Source of the DNA: IIICB1 sp035968095
GTDB lineage: Bacteria; Cyanobacteriota; Cyanobacteriia; Cyanobacteriales; SIO1D9
DNA: 20,502 nt
Assembly: GCA_035968095.1 (NCBI GenBank)
Contig: JAWQFW010000072.1
Span: 1 to 20,502 of the forward strand
Direction: 5' to 3'
Below are positions 7,201 through 11,871 of this stretch, piece after piece. The notes beneath the pieces were generated by a model, which saw nothing but the letters and a program-made list of their open reading frames with translations, made no database searches and was not told where the DNA came from. Position 1 is the first letter of the stretch, and each line of letters opens with the position of its first letter. The position numbers and the translations under genes are program-made.

Positions 7201-9674
7201 GGAAATTCCGGGAAAGGATCGAATTGGTCGTTTCTGGTAGCCCGTACAGTAACCGTTTCCCCCGGTTCTAAATCCGCGTTCACCAGTCGCAGACGGTAGC
7301 TGAGTAAATCTCTTTCACCGAGATTAACTTCGTTAGTGGGGATTTCTTCAATCAGGATTCTCGCTTCGGTGTCGTCGTCGAGAATTTCCACGTTGAGAGT
7401 ATTGCTCAGATTGCCATTAATACTGACTTTACCTTGAGATTGACCGCTAAAGCGGGGGTCAGCACTGCTGAGGGTTTGGACTAAACTGACAATTTCGTCT
7501 TCTTGGTCGGGATCTTCTACACCTGTGAAAGTAACGGTTTGCGGTGTCGCGAAGTTATTCGGAGTAAAAATCAGGTCGAAAGGAACACCCGGACCATTCC
7601 CGAAATCGATCGCATCGCTGCTAGGTGTGACTGTCAGGGTAACGTTAGCCGTTGGTTGCAAGTTGAGGCTAACTTGGTAGCTACCTGTGTTTCCACCTTC
7701 GACAACAGCGACATCGGGGTCTTCGGTGGTAATAATTGCTCCAGGGTCGTTATCGGTGATGTTAACTGTAATTTCGTCAACCGGATCGTCGTTGTCGTTA
7801 ACTAGGAATGGGACACCAGCAGCGTAGTTAACATCAGGAGAAAATGAGGCAATGTCGATGGTGCGAGTGCGATTTCCTTCGAGTACGTTATCGTCTTCTG
7901 CACTCACTGTTACCGTTTGGATTTGGTCGTAGTTTTCTGGGGTGAATGTGAGTGTAATCGGTTGTTCAACACCAGCACCAACATCGATTTGAGCGCCGGG
8001 AGTGAAGTCGATTTGTACGTCGTCGTCGGGAATTGTGGCTAATCTGATTTGTAAAATTTCAGTAGTTTCGCCTTCGACGATGTTCAGGGTGTCACTAATT
8101 TGGGTAATGATGATTCCCGCTTCATCGTTATCTTGAATGTTGAATCTGACTTCATTGGTGACAGAACCGTTGACAAGGAATGGTACGTCATTGAATTCAG
8201 GGTTGTAGCGAGGATCGTCACTGGAGATGATTTCGTGGGTGATTAAACCAATATCTTCCGGGTCAATCGTGGCATCGTCAAGAGCAGTTACAACTACAGG
8301 TTGGCTGAATAAAGCAGTATCGGTGTTGAACCTGAGTCTGATTGCTTCCCCAGGATTAGCACCATTAAGGCTAATTTCTTCGTTTGGTGTCAGTTCAATA
8401 ATGACAGTCGCTTCAAGTGCATCTTCGCGACGGGGGAATGTCCCAAGACGCACAAAGTAGGTCGCTGAGTCTCCACCTTCAGAAACGGTGCGATCTTCTT
8501 GCAGAATCGATACTGTTGGTTCGTCGTCTTCCAGTTGAGTTACTTCGATTGTGGGAACTAACTCGTTGTCGATCAGATCGTCTTGGAGATAGTAGTTGGG
8601 GTCAGATTGAATTGTCGCGCTAGCAAGAACGCGATCGGTGAAACCGTCTCCATCTCTGTCTAATCTCTGTACTTCATCGGGAGTAATGACAAAATCCAAC
8701 AGGGTGTCATTAATAAATTGATCGATTAGCTGTTCGGTTCGTGCGAGAATTTGAGCTTCTGGGATTTCTGCGGTATCGCCGAGAATTTCTCTTAATTCCG
8801 CGATCGCCTCATCTCTAAATCCATCGTCATCTACTTCTATTTGTTCGGTAAAAGTGGCTTCTGGCAGAAATTCATGAAAAATTCTGCTGATCACTTCACC
8901 TTCGTCTCGCAAATCATCTGGTCCAACATTGACAGTGATAATTCTGGGGTCGAGAATCCCATTTCCCCCAAAGGCTAAATCCTCTGTACCCAGAATTCTC
9001 AGAATCCCGCCACCAAGAAGATTTGTGGTATTAGGAATATCAACTACTTCACCAGTTAATAAGCTGATTCTTTGATCGGCAACACCAACACCTGTTTTTT
9101 GATTATTAATGTCAATCCTCATAAATAGAGGAGCCAGGGGAATAGTTTCTAGACGAATTTCATATTGTCCACTACCATTTTCATCAACAACAATTCTCCC
9201 TTCCGGTGGAGAAGTATCAATCTCGGAGAAGTCGTCATCGAAAAAGTCAATATTTACTTGGCGATTCTGAGTATCTTCAATGAAGATATCTGCATTAGAA
9301 ATCGCAATATTAGTATTAATTATTTCAAAAGTTAGGGTTGCGAAGCGGTCTGGTTCGCTAATATCGTCAAAAATATTGTCGATATTCAGGTCAATATCGT
9401 CGTTAAAATCAAAAATTTTGAGCGTCCGCTTCTGGGAAATATCCTCAGTCCGCGAGTTAAAATCATCGATACGGAAACTGAAATCGTTTCCTGGTCCTGC
9501 ACCAACATCAACAAAGTTAGAACTATTGTTAATCCTAATATCAACAAACTCACCCGGTTCCAGGTCGATATCTTCGATACTGACTTCGTAAGTCAAAACC
9601 TGACCTTCGTTAAGGTCGATATCGGAACCTAAAAGTAAATTGGAAGTGATACTGTTAATTCTTACTTCAGCCAT
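1281..9674 (-). CDS. Giant Calx-beta repeat protein with two C-terminal DUF4114-like domains
   Basis: A 2797-residue protein. The ATG is supported by AGGA at 9687-9684, nine bases upstream. I count 17 Calx-beta-like units (residues 1-2452). The common pattern is a VSEGG-type start, TYxVxL, xVTVTxxP, LTFTPENFDxPQTVTVxAxDD, H-TGTIxH-VxSxDPxY, and an xNIxDND end. Residues 2453-2622 and about 2650-2790 are two DUF4114-like domains ending in FAWEDLNGGGDNDFND and FGFEDLPNLGDSDFED. It contains no Cys, about six Lys and very many Asp/Glu. There is no N-terminal signal peptide, membrane segment, or RTX nonapeptide array. Such proteins are usually extracellular and Ca2+-stabilised, with adhesion or surface-layer roles; here that role is inferred. 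No type I secretion genes lie nearby. No frameshift interrupts the frame. Confidence 0.92.
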   Translation of the reverse strand: MAEVRINSITSNLLLGSDIDLNEGQVLTYEVSIEDIDLEPGEFVDIRINNSSNFVDVGAGPGNDFSFRIDDFNSRTEDISQKRTLKIFDFNDDIDLNIDNIFDDISEPDRFATLTFEIINTNIAISNADIFIEDTQNRQVNIDFFDDDFSEIDTSPPEGRIVVDENGSGQYEIRLETIPLAPLFMRIDINNQKTGVGVADQRISLLTGEVVDIPNTTNLLGGGILRILGTEDLAFGGNGILDPRIITVNVGPDDLRDEGEVISRIFHEFLPEATFTEQIEVDDDGFRDEAIAELREILGDTAEIPEAQILARTEQLIDQFINDTLLDFVITPDEVQRLDRDGDGFTDRVLASATIQSDPNYYLQDDLIDNELVPTIEVTQLEDDEPTVSILQEDRTVSEGGDSATYFVRLGTFPRREDALEATVIIELTPNEEISLNGANPGEAIRLRFNTDTALFSQPVVVTALDDATIDPEDIGLITHEIISSDDPRYNPEFNDVPFLVNGSVTNEVRFNIQDNDEAGIIITQISDTLNIVEGETTEILQIRLATIPDDDVQIDFTPGAQIDVGAGVEQPITLTFTPENYDQIQTVTVSAEDDNVLEGNRTRTIDIASFSPDVNYAAGVPFLVNDNDDPVDEITVNITDNDPGAIITTEDPDVAVVEGGNTGSYQVSLNLQPTANVTLTVTPSSDAIDFGNGPGVPFDLIFTPNNFATPQTVTFTGVEDPDQEDEIVSLVQTLSSADPRFSGQSQGKVSINGNLSNTLNVEILDDDTEARILIEEIPTNEVNLGERDLLSYRLRLVNADLEPGETVTVRATRNDQFDPFPEFPTSFPNLEIGGGLGRPVEVTFTADDLVETINVLASNDEIDQNVEPTAANPNPVDRISIIQHVVTSNNPALSGLPIVFEDGTISDRLTVNIFDDDFAAVDTSIPDGNLVITEGNSGSYNIRLETIPLIDETIDGYFFYSIIPSNQNTQINLPYLTINPETGEVVEAQSDFLPGLTETIFRREDPVTGEVENVLNAANPGFGDPVDRIIPRGSEALLPETIPVTVGPQDNRDEGDLISLLFHPVSTQRTLFYTFDSFILSAVDDEEIIRLTEIDPENLQQAILAETADWLFPINDFDFNASIEFVDDGDVGAFDRDRDGLIDRFRVSVTYTGDPNYNDDDTPIPTITLRQEDDDEPAVIITEDPELDINEGGEGTYSIRLATFPRRDDSSAVEVEITLNPNNEIELFNPVTEEFAGAGNPVTFTFTTANALINQEVRVRAIADDEVEGPHTGTIIHTFRSDDPNYNLGVAPILINGAATPLLTVNIDDTNPAVIIEQTDGSTNVSENGLDDTYFVSLSAAPTDDVTILIQPDEETNLGDGAGNLIILTFTPDNFDSPQAVNVQAVDDDEQEGPHFSNLIHTVTSNDPDYQTQIVGGNRSGTPIIIDDEPTEGQSFGQLRVNVRDNDVAGVSIFQSEASSLVSEDGATDTFEVSLDKRPIADVTVTLDPNGEISLGGGVDAPIALFFTPENFDEPQIVTVTAFDDTEREDENNPDPGIVSVTVASTDPEYLRSTIPISVDGVAIGQTINGERVNEFEIEIEDNDTPGVSITQTDETTEVSEAGETDTYDVVLNRQPIADVTVTITPDQELSLEGANDDGILTLTFTPQDWDIPQTVNVSAVDDSLAEDTPHFGRLIHEVESADPEYSGEEVNIRVDGEDTNELQVAIADNDNPGVSIIQTLGNTEVSEDGDTDIYEIRLDSQPTANVRVTVDPDEELDLGNGAGVALTLTFTPENFDEAQVVTVAAINDADLESDHTGTILHRVNSSDANYNGADVQFTVFTGENDEEGEPISEVTNQLVVDIEDNDTGNVVVNALLGGIEGVIVSENGGTDTYELRLDSVPTDDVTISVAPSGELDLGRGPGVPVTFTFTPENALNPQTVTVRAFDDNIAQDEVERISRITATVTSNDPRFNNISIDDVAVTIQDNDTARIIASPESGSIAVVEGNETDGYTIRLDTIPEAEVTVTVTPSNAQVDLGNGAGQPITLTFDPDASALDPQTVNVAAFPDDQTNRGDRTTTLFHRVTSDDPQYQGFDIPDINVQISDDDVAALNVGLEDGNATVTEGGDTDTFSLRLNSVPVSNVTVTVTPDDQVELVNAGEDGTVTLTFTPNNSFFSQNITVRALNDAVVEGSHTGTVSFSFSSDDPDYNNGDVPINVDGETLGELTVNILDNDAGVAIAQTGGNTTVAEGGTADTYSVVLTTAPVGEVTVILDPDEETDIGNGGGNQVSLVFTEDNFDTPQVVNVTAVDDDQVEGDHSSVIRAMVSSSDDRYTNEAIAVDGVSTQEITVNVTDNDFGLIVTESDNNTEVVEGGDGDTYTLALSNRPSGNVTIEISADDDELEIEGATNDQIVFTPENFDQPRTISVNVENDNSPDGNRTRIITHTVVEGSAEEYLDIEPTELEVEITDDDEILNRADNNIFSISEEAGETQLLFTFTERNANHVNEIGYVIADDSQGTINGISPGSQEYVEAAVNRGQSIFTALPRTVLQDLQSNRQISFDAGDNIVFFLVSDGSIDQVRQDLEAGRETADVFFAIPDANLDGTPHFDVPESGDEKFTFAWEDLNGGGDNDFNDVLMEVEVRNDLPAPRGTGPQGTVELIDLRSPDTVEAEFDLNSFAALDNTIGLYIVVDTAGTLINGLTPGDEGYAEAAIGSSTVRFFEDEEAVSSPLQGLLAPYIIAGGTRAEFLDDNPSNDLLAGIPVAYFPFLDANPDDSDHIRLLGDNTFGFEDLPNLGDSDFEDYTMQVILPPLETTTT
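5739..7364 (-). repeat. Supermodule copy B: Calx-beta units 6-8
   Basis: Residues 771-1312. Unit 6 has LEPGE and ends in IFDDDF. Unit 7 begins VDTSIPDG, has IRLETIPL and VGPQDNRDEGDLISLLFH, and carries DRDRDGLID. Unit 8 has IRLATFPRRDD. The order and spacing match units 1-3, which points to an old duplication of a three-unit block. Confidence 0.75.
8121..9674 (-). repeat. Supermodule copy A: Calx-beta units 1-3
   Basis: Residues 1-518. Unit 1 has a LEPGE motif and ends in FFDDDF. Unit 2 begins IDTSPPEG, has IRLETIPL and VGPDDLRDEGEVISRIFH, and carries DRDGDGFTD. Unit 3 has VRLGTFPRRED. The same ordered landmarks recur in units 6-8. Confidence 0.75.
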
Positions 9675-9711
9675 GATGAGATTTCCTTTGTTAATAGTTG
9701 GTAGATGATCG

Positions 9712-9760
9712 TCAGTTACGAGTTATCAGTTATCAGTTTGTTATTGGTTGTTGGTTGTCG
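9712..9760. repeat. Short tandem-like repeat tract
   Basis: Read on the - strand this tract is built of degenerate 7-mers, AACCAAC/AACTGAT-like (for example TAACTGATAACTGATAACT). It resembles the short tandemly repeated sequences common between cyanobacterial genes. It lies 38-86 bases upstream of the giant gene's start, probably within its leader. Confidence 0.6.
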
Positions 9761-9924
9761 GATGATCGATAGTTAGCACCCCTCAATTAGGTATTAATTT
9801 CAGAGTTCCCACTCTCCAATCCGCAGTTACTAATCTCTAGTTCAGTTTATTACTTTTGGTATATTTTCTTGCTCTTGAGTTGTTGGTTCATCGCGACCTC
9901 GACTTAGCACTGAGCAATGACGGA

Positions 9925-10100
9925 GGGGTAAATCAGCCTTAGTTTACTATTTAATAACCAAGCTAGCTAGGTAGTTTTCCGCTCGTCTGGACAATAATTT
10001 GAGGTTCGTCGGGGTAAGTCAGCCTCAGTTTACTTTTTAACCTGTTAGCAAGCAAGCTAGCTAGTTTTCCGCTCGTCTCTACGATAACTTGACCTTTGTC
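9925..10100. repeat. Tandem pair of ~86/90 bp direct repeats
   Basis: Copy 1 is 9925-10010 and copy 2 is 10011-10100, directly abutting. Both begin GGGGTAA(A/G)TCAGCCT(T/C)AGTTTACT, share a central AAGCTAGCTAG, then TAGTTTTCCGCTCGTCT, and end in an AATTTGA/AACTTGA...TTYGTC block. They differ by scattered substitutions and a small indel near the centre. No open frame runs through them. Confidence 0.8.
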
Positions 10101-10194
10101 AAAACGGTAAAATTATTTAAGCGGATCAATTTTAACTTTTTCTGGGAAATGTTAACAACTCACTCCTAGATTCATTGAACATATTTTTACATTT

Positions 10195-10223
10195 TTGTCA
10201 ATAGTGCTGAAGTAAGATATAAT
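10195..10223 (+). promoter_or_regulatory. Near-consensus sigma-70-type promoter
   Basis: TTGTCA at 10195-10200 and TATAAT at 10218-10223 are separated by exactly 17 bases. Transcription would start near 10230, giving a leader of about 165 bases to the UPF0175 gene. The leader includes an interspersed palindrome (10295-10325). Confidence 0.6.
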
Positions 10224-10294
10224 AACCTTCAAGCAAAAATGAGCAAGCCTCCCCAGACCTATACAAATGTGCTTTGGCTACACTACATCAAATT

Positions 10295-10325
10295 GTCTAG
10301 AGACGTTGCAGCCAATGTCTGGGAC
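10295..10325. repeat. Palindromic interspersed repeat, copy 2
   Basis: AGAGACGTTG and CAATGTCT form inverted arms around CAGC, followed by GGGACAAAAT. It is the same family as the copies at 1235, 10887 and 17176 but its outer arms are less well paired. It lies in the leader between the promoter at 10195 and the UPF0175 gene. Confidence 0.6.
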
Positions 10326-10395
10326 AAAATATATATTTGTAGCATTCATCCGGTTAAAATAGTATGAGAAACAATTTTTTGTTAACAAAAATCCG

Positions 10396-10635
10396 ATGAG
10401 CGCTTTAATTCCCGATCATATTCTCCAAGCAGCCCGAATAACAGAGGCTGAACTAATAATTGAAGTAGCGATTATGCTTTATAAACAAGAAAAAATTAGC
10501 AGTGGAAAAGCTCGTGCTTGGACGGGATTAAGTGTAATTGAATTTCAAGAAGAACTTGCCAAACGTGGACTCAATGTTAATTATGATGTTGAGGATTTTC
10601 AAGAAGATTTGAAAACTTTAAAATTAATTCAGTAA
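10396..10635 (+). CDS. UPF0175 family small protein (putative antitoxin)
   Basis: A 79-residue protein. The central pattern LYKQEKISSGKARAWTGLSV followed by EFQEELAKRG and VNYDVEDFQEDL matches the UPF0175 family: a short helix-turn-helix-like region, then the conserved NYD..DF.EDL tail. Members are predicted DNA-binding antitoxins, often next to a PIN-like toxin gene. No such toxin is present on either side. The start is the first ATG after a stop and has no strong ribosome site. The next gene begins 14 bases after the stop, so the two are likely co-transcribed from the promoter at 10195. Confidence 0.75.
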   Translation: MSALIPDHILQAARITEAELIIEVAIMLYKQEKISSGKARAWTGLSVIEFQEELAKRGLNVNYDVEDFQEDLKTLKLIQ

Positions 10636-10649
10636 CAGAAAAAACAACC

Positions 10650-10874
10650 ATGATCCAAAAATTAGAACAAGCACTTTTTCAACTTTCCCAACTTTCTGAA
10701 ACCGAGCAAGAAGCTATTGCTACGTTGATTTTAGCAGAAATCGAAGCTGAGAAACTCTGGACAGAAGCTTTTGCTAATTCAGAAGAGGAACTATCTTTTC
10801 TTGCTGATGAAGCTTTAAATGAATTTAAACAAGGAAAAACTTGCACTTATATGAAATACACAAATGCTTGCTAA
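10650..10874 (+). CDS. Small antitoxin-like protein without a visible toxin
   Basis: A 74-residue protein with a pattern seen in many cyanobacterial type II antitoxins: LEQALFQLSQLSETEQEAIA, then ILAEIEAEKLW, then FANSEEELSFLADEALNEFKQGKT. The family usually ends soon after GKT with a short acidic or proline-containing tail and is followed at once by a RelE/ParE-like toxin. Here the tail is CTYMKYTNAC, and only a palindromic repeat follows. The last ten residues may therefore result from a frameshift or truncation. No clear ribosome site precedes the ATG, so translation may be coupled to the upstream gene. Function is inferred from pattern only. Confidence 0.6.
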   Translation: MIQKLEQALFQLSQLSETEQEAIATLILAEIEAEKLWTEAFANSEEELSFLADEALNEFKQGKTCTYMKYTNAC

Positions 10875-10886
10875 ACATCATTACCT

Positions 10887-10916
10887 TGTAGAGACGTTGC
10901 ATCCAACGTCTTTACA
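10887..10916. repeat. Palindromic interspersed repeat, copy 3
   Basis: TGTAGAGACGTTG / CATC / CAACGTCTTTACA: 13-base arms with one position that is a G-T wobble in RNA. It begins 13 bases after the stop codon of the preceding antitoxin-like gene and is the best preserved copy in the window. Confidence 0.8.
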
Positions 10917-10984
10917 TAAAATCCGTTGCATTTTATTTTCCATTTCAGATTAGATTTTTTTAAGAAGATGAAGATTACCCAAAT

Positions 10985-11005
10985 CAAGGCAGAGCCTTGT
11001 TTTTT
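10985..11005 (+). terminator. Intrinsic terminator after the antitoxin-like genes
   Basis: CAAGGC (10985-10990), loop AGA, GCCTTG (10994-10999), then six T from 11000 to 11005. A GC-rich stem followed by a T-run on the + strand fits a rho-independent terminator for transcripts from the 10396-10874 genes. Confidence 0.7.
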
Positions 11006-11030
11006 CGTTCCCAGGTTGAACCTAGGAACG
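11006..11030. repeat. Palindrome CGTTCCCAGGTT/AACCTAGGAACG
   Basis: Two 12-base arms with one mismatch around a single G, immediately after the T-run of the preceding terminator. The word resembles a small palindromic repeat I recall as frequent between genes in cyanobacteria, but only one copy is seen here. Confidence 0.55.
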
Positions 11031-11046
11031 AGGAAAAGATGAAAAT

Positions 11047-11077
11047 TAAAAGCGATCTTCACAACGAAGATCGCTTT
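11047..11077 (-). terminator. Intrinsic terminator of the ctaCDE transcript
   Basis: Read on the - strand, AAAGCGATCTTC, loop GTTGT, GAAGATCGCTTT: twelve perfectly paired bases, followed by a TTTTAATTTTC tract. It begins 22 bases after the ctaE stop, the position expected for termination of the oxidase operon. Confidence 0.75.
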
Positions 11078-11098
11078 AATAATTTGCTAGGAAAAACT

Positions 11099-11722
11099 CT
11101 AGGGTAGTAAGTAAACTAAAATAAAAAGTACCACCCAAACAACGTCAACAAAGTGCCAATAAAGTTCTGAGGCTTCGACACCGAAATGTTCTGCCGCAGA
11201 ATAGTGTCCAGATTTGCGAGAACGAAAGAGAACGAATAAAATTAGTAACAAACCAACGGTAACGTGCAACCCGTGAAATCCGGTTAAAACATAGAAACAA
11301 CTGGCAAATAAATTAGTTGTTAAACTAAATTCCAAATGGCTATATTCGTACAATTGTCCGGCTAAGAAAATCGCTCCCATCAGTGCAGTTAAAGCGAACC
11401 AAATTTGTAGTCCTTTGTTGTCGTTGTTTTTAATTGCGCTTTGACCTTTGTGCATGACAAAGCTACTAGAAATTAGGATGATTGTGTTAATTCCTGGTAG
11501 CAAAAGCTCTAATTCTGTACCTTCGGGGGGAAATTCCGGATACATGACTTTGTAGATGGAAAAAGCCACAAATAAACCGAGGAAAATCATTGTTTCAGCG
11601 ACGAGGAAAACCACCACACCGAACATCCGAAAATCGGGATGTTCTTCGTGATGCGCTCCTGCTTCTACTTCGTGATGGTAATTAAGAGCAGTTTTGGATT
11701 CGTCAATTGTTGAACCTTGCAT
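11099..11722 (-). CDS. ctaE: Cytochrome c oxidase subunit III
   Basis: A 207-residue integral membrane protein of the heme-copper oxidase subunit III family, which stabilises the catalytic core and its proton path. About five membrane helices are visible (roughly 32-56, 75-91, 106-124, 140-166, 188-206), the short bacterial form without the first two helices of mitochondrial subunit III. Family marks include E43 in ETMIF, LTGFHGLHV (H150, H153) and YWHFVDVVWVVLF (H190, D193). The His/Glu-rich N-terminus (HHEVEAGAHHEEH) precedes helix 1. AAGGA sits just upstream of the ATG. It is the last gene of ctaCDE, separated from ctaD by 149 bases, and is followed by a terminator hairpin. Confidence 0.95.
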   Translation of the reverse strand: MQGSTIDESKTALNYHHEVEAGAHHEEHPDFRMFGVVVFLVAETMIFLGLFVAFSIYKVMYPEFPPEGTELELLLPGINTIILISSSFVMHKGQSAIKNNDNKGLQIWFALTALMGAIFLAGQLYEYSHLEFSLTTNLFASCFYVLTGFHGLHVTVGLLLILFVLFRSRKSGHYSAAEHFGVEASELYWHFVDVVWVVLFILVYLLP

Positions 11723-11815
11723 AAATTCCTTGTTTTTGCGGTAATTTGACTAACGAGAAAGGGTATAAGTTTAAGCTTTTGCTGTTGTTAGCAAATCCAA
11801 GCTGAGGTGTGGTTA

Positions 11816-11835
11816 GGGCGCAATTTGCTGCGCCC
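11816..11835 (-). other. GC-rich hairpin between ctaD and ctaE
   Basis: GGGCGCA (11816-11822) and TGCGCCC (11829-11835) form a seven-base stem with a six-base loop, in the 149-base ctaD-ctaE gap. No T-run follows on the - strand, so it may act as an RNA-stability or processing element rather than a terminator. Confidence 0.4.
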
Positions 11836-11871
11836 GGATAGAAGGGTAAATTTAGCTTTTGACTTGTACCT

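Larger units (their letters stand above)
2319..9674 (-). repeat. Array of 17 Calx-beta-like protein repeats within the giant gene
   Basis: Unit boundaries in residues, set just after each acidic DND/DDD end: 1-149, 150-385, 386-518, 519-644, 645-770, 771-919, 920-1177, 1178-1312, 1313-1449, 1450-1586, 1587-1713, 1714-1849, 1850-1970, 1971-2089, 2090-2215, 2216-2337, 2338-2452. Most units are 115-137 residues; units 1 and 6 are 149, while units 2 and 7 are 236 and 258. Units 9-17 are the most regular. The repeats are diverged at DNA level, so recent slippage is unlikely. Confidence 0.85.
9675..10395. other. Repeat-rich non-coding stretch between the giant gene and the UPF0175 gene
   Basis: About 720 bases with no convincing gene. 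It separates two divergent transcripts. It contains a tract of short repeated words (9712-9760), a tandem pair of about 90 bp repeats (9925-10100), a near-consensus rightward promoter (10195-10223), and one palindromic interspersed repeat (10295-10325). Leader sequence for the giant gene must lie here, but I could not pick out a clear leftward promoter. Confidence 0.7.

Noticed and set aside
1669..9591. Many + strand open frames (60-166 codons) opposite the giant gene
   Set aside because: They are antisense shadows of the repetitive coding sequence, lack ribosome sites and resemble no family.
2319..9674. Periodic DNA repeats in the giant gene as a possible CRISPR or satellite array
   Set aside because: The period of about 350-410 bases reflects diverged protein repeats in one long open frame; there are no short identical repeats with unique spacers.
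10239..10367. A 42-codon + strand frame (MSKPPQTYTNVLW...) just after the promoter at 10195
   Set aside because: It has no ribosome site and runs through an interspersed palindrome, so it is more likely chance within the leader.
10871..11062. A 63-codon - strand frame between the antitoxin-like genes and ctaE
   Set aside because: It spans three hairpins and the repeat copy at 10887; these explain the sequence better than a protein.
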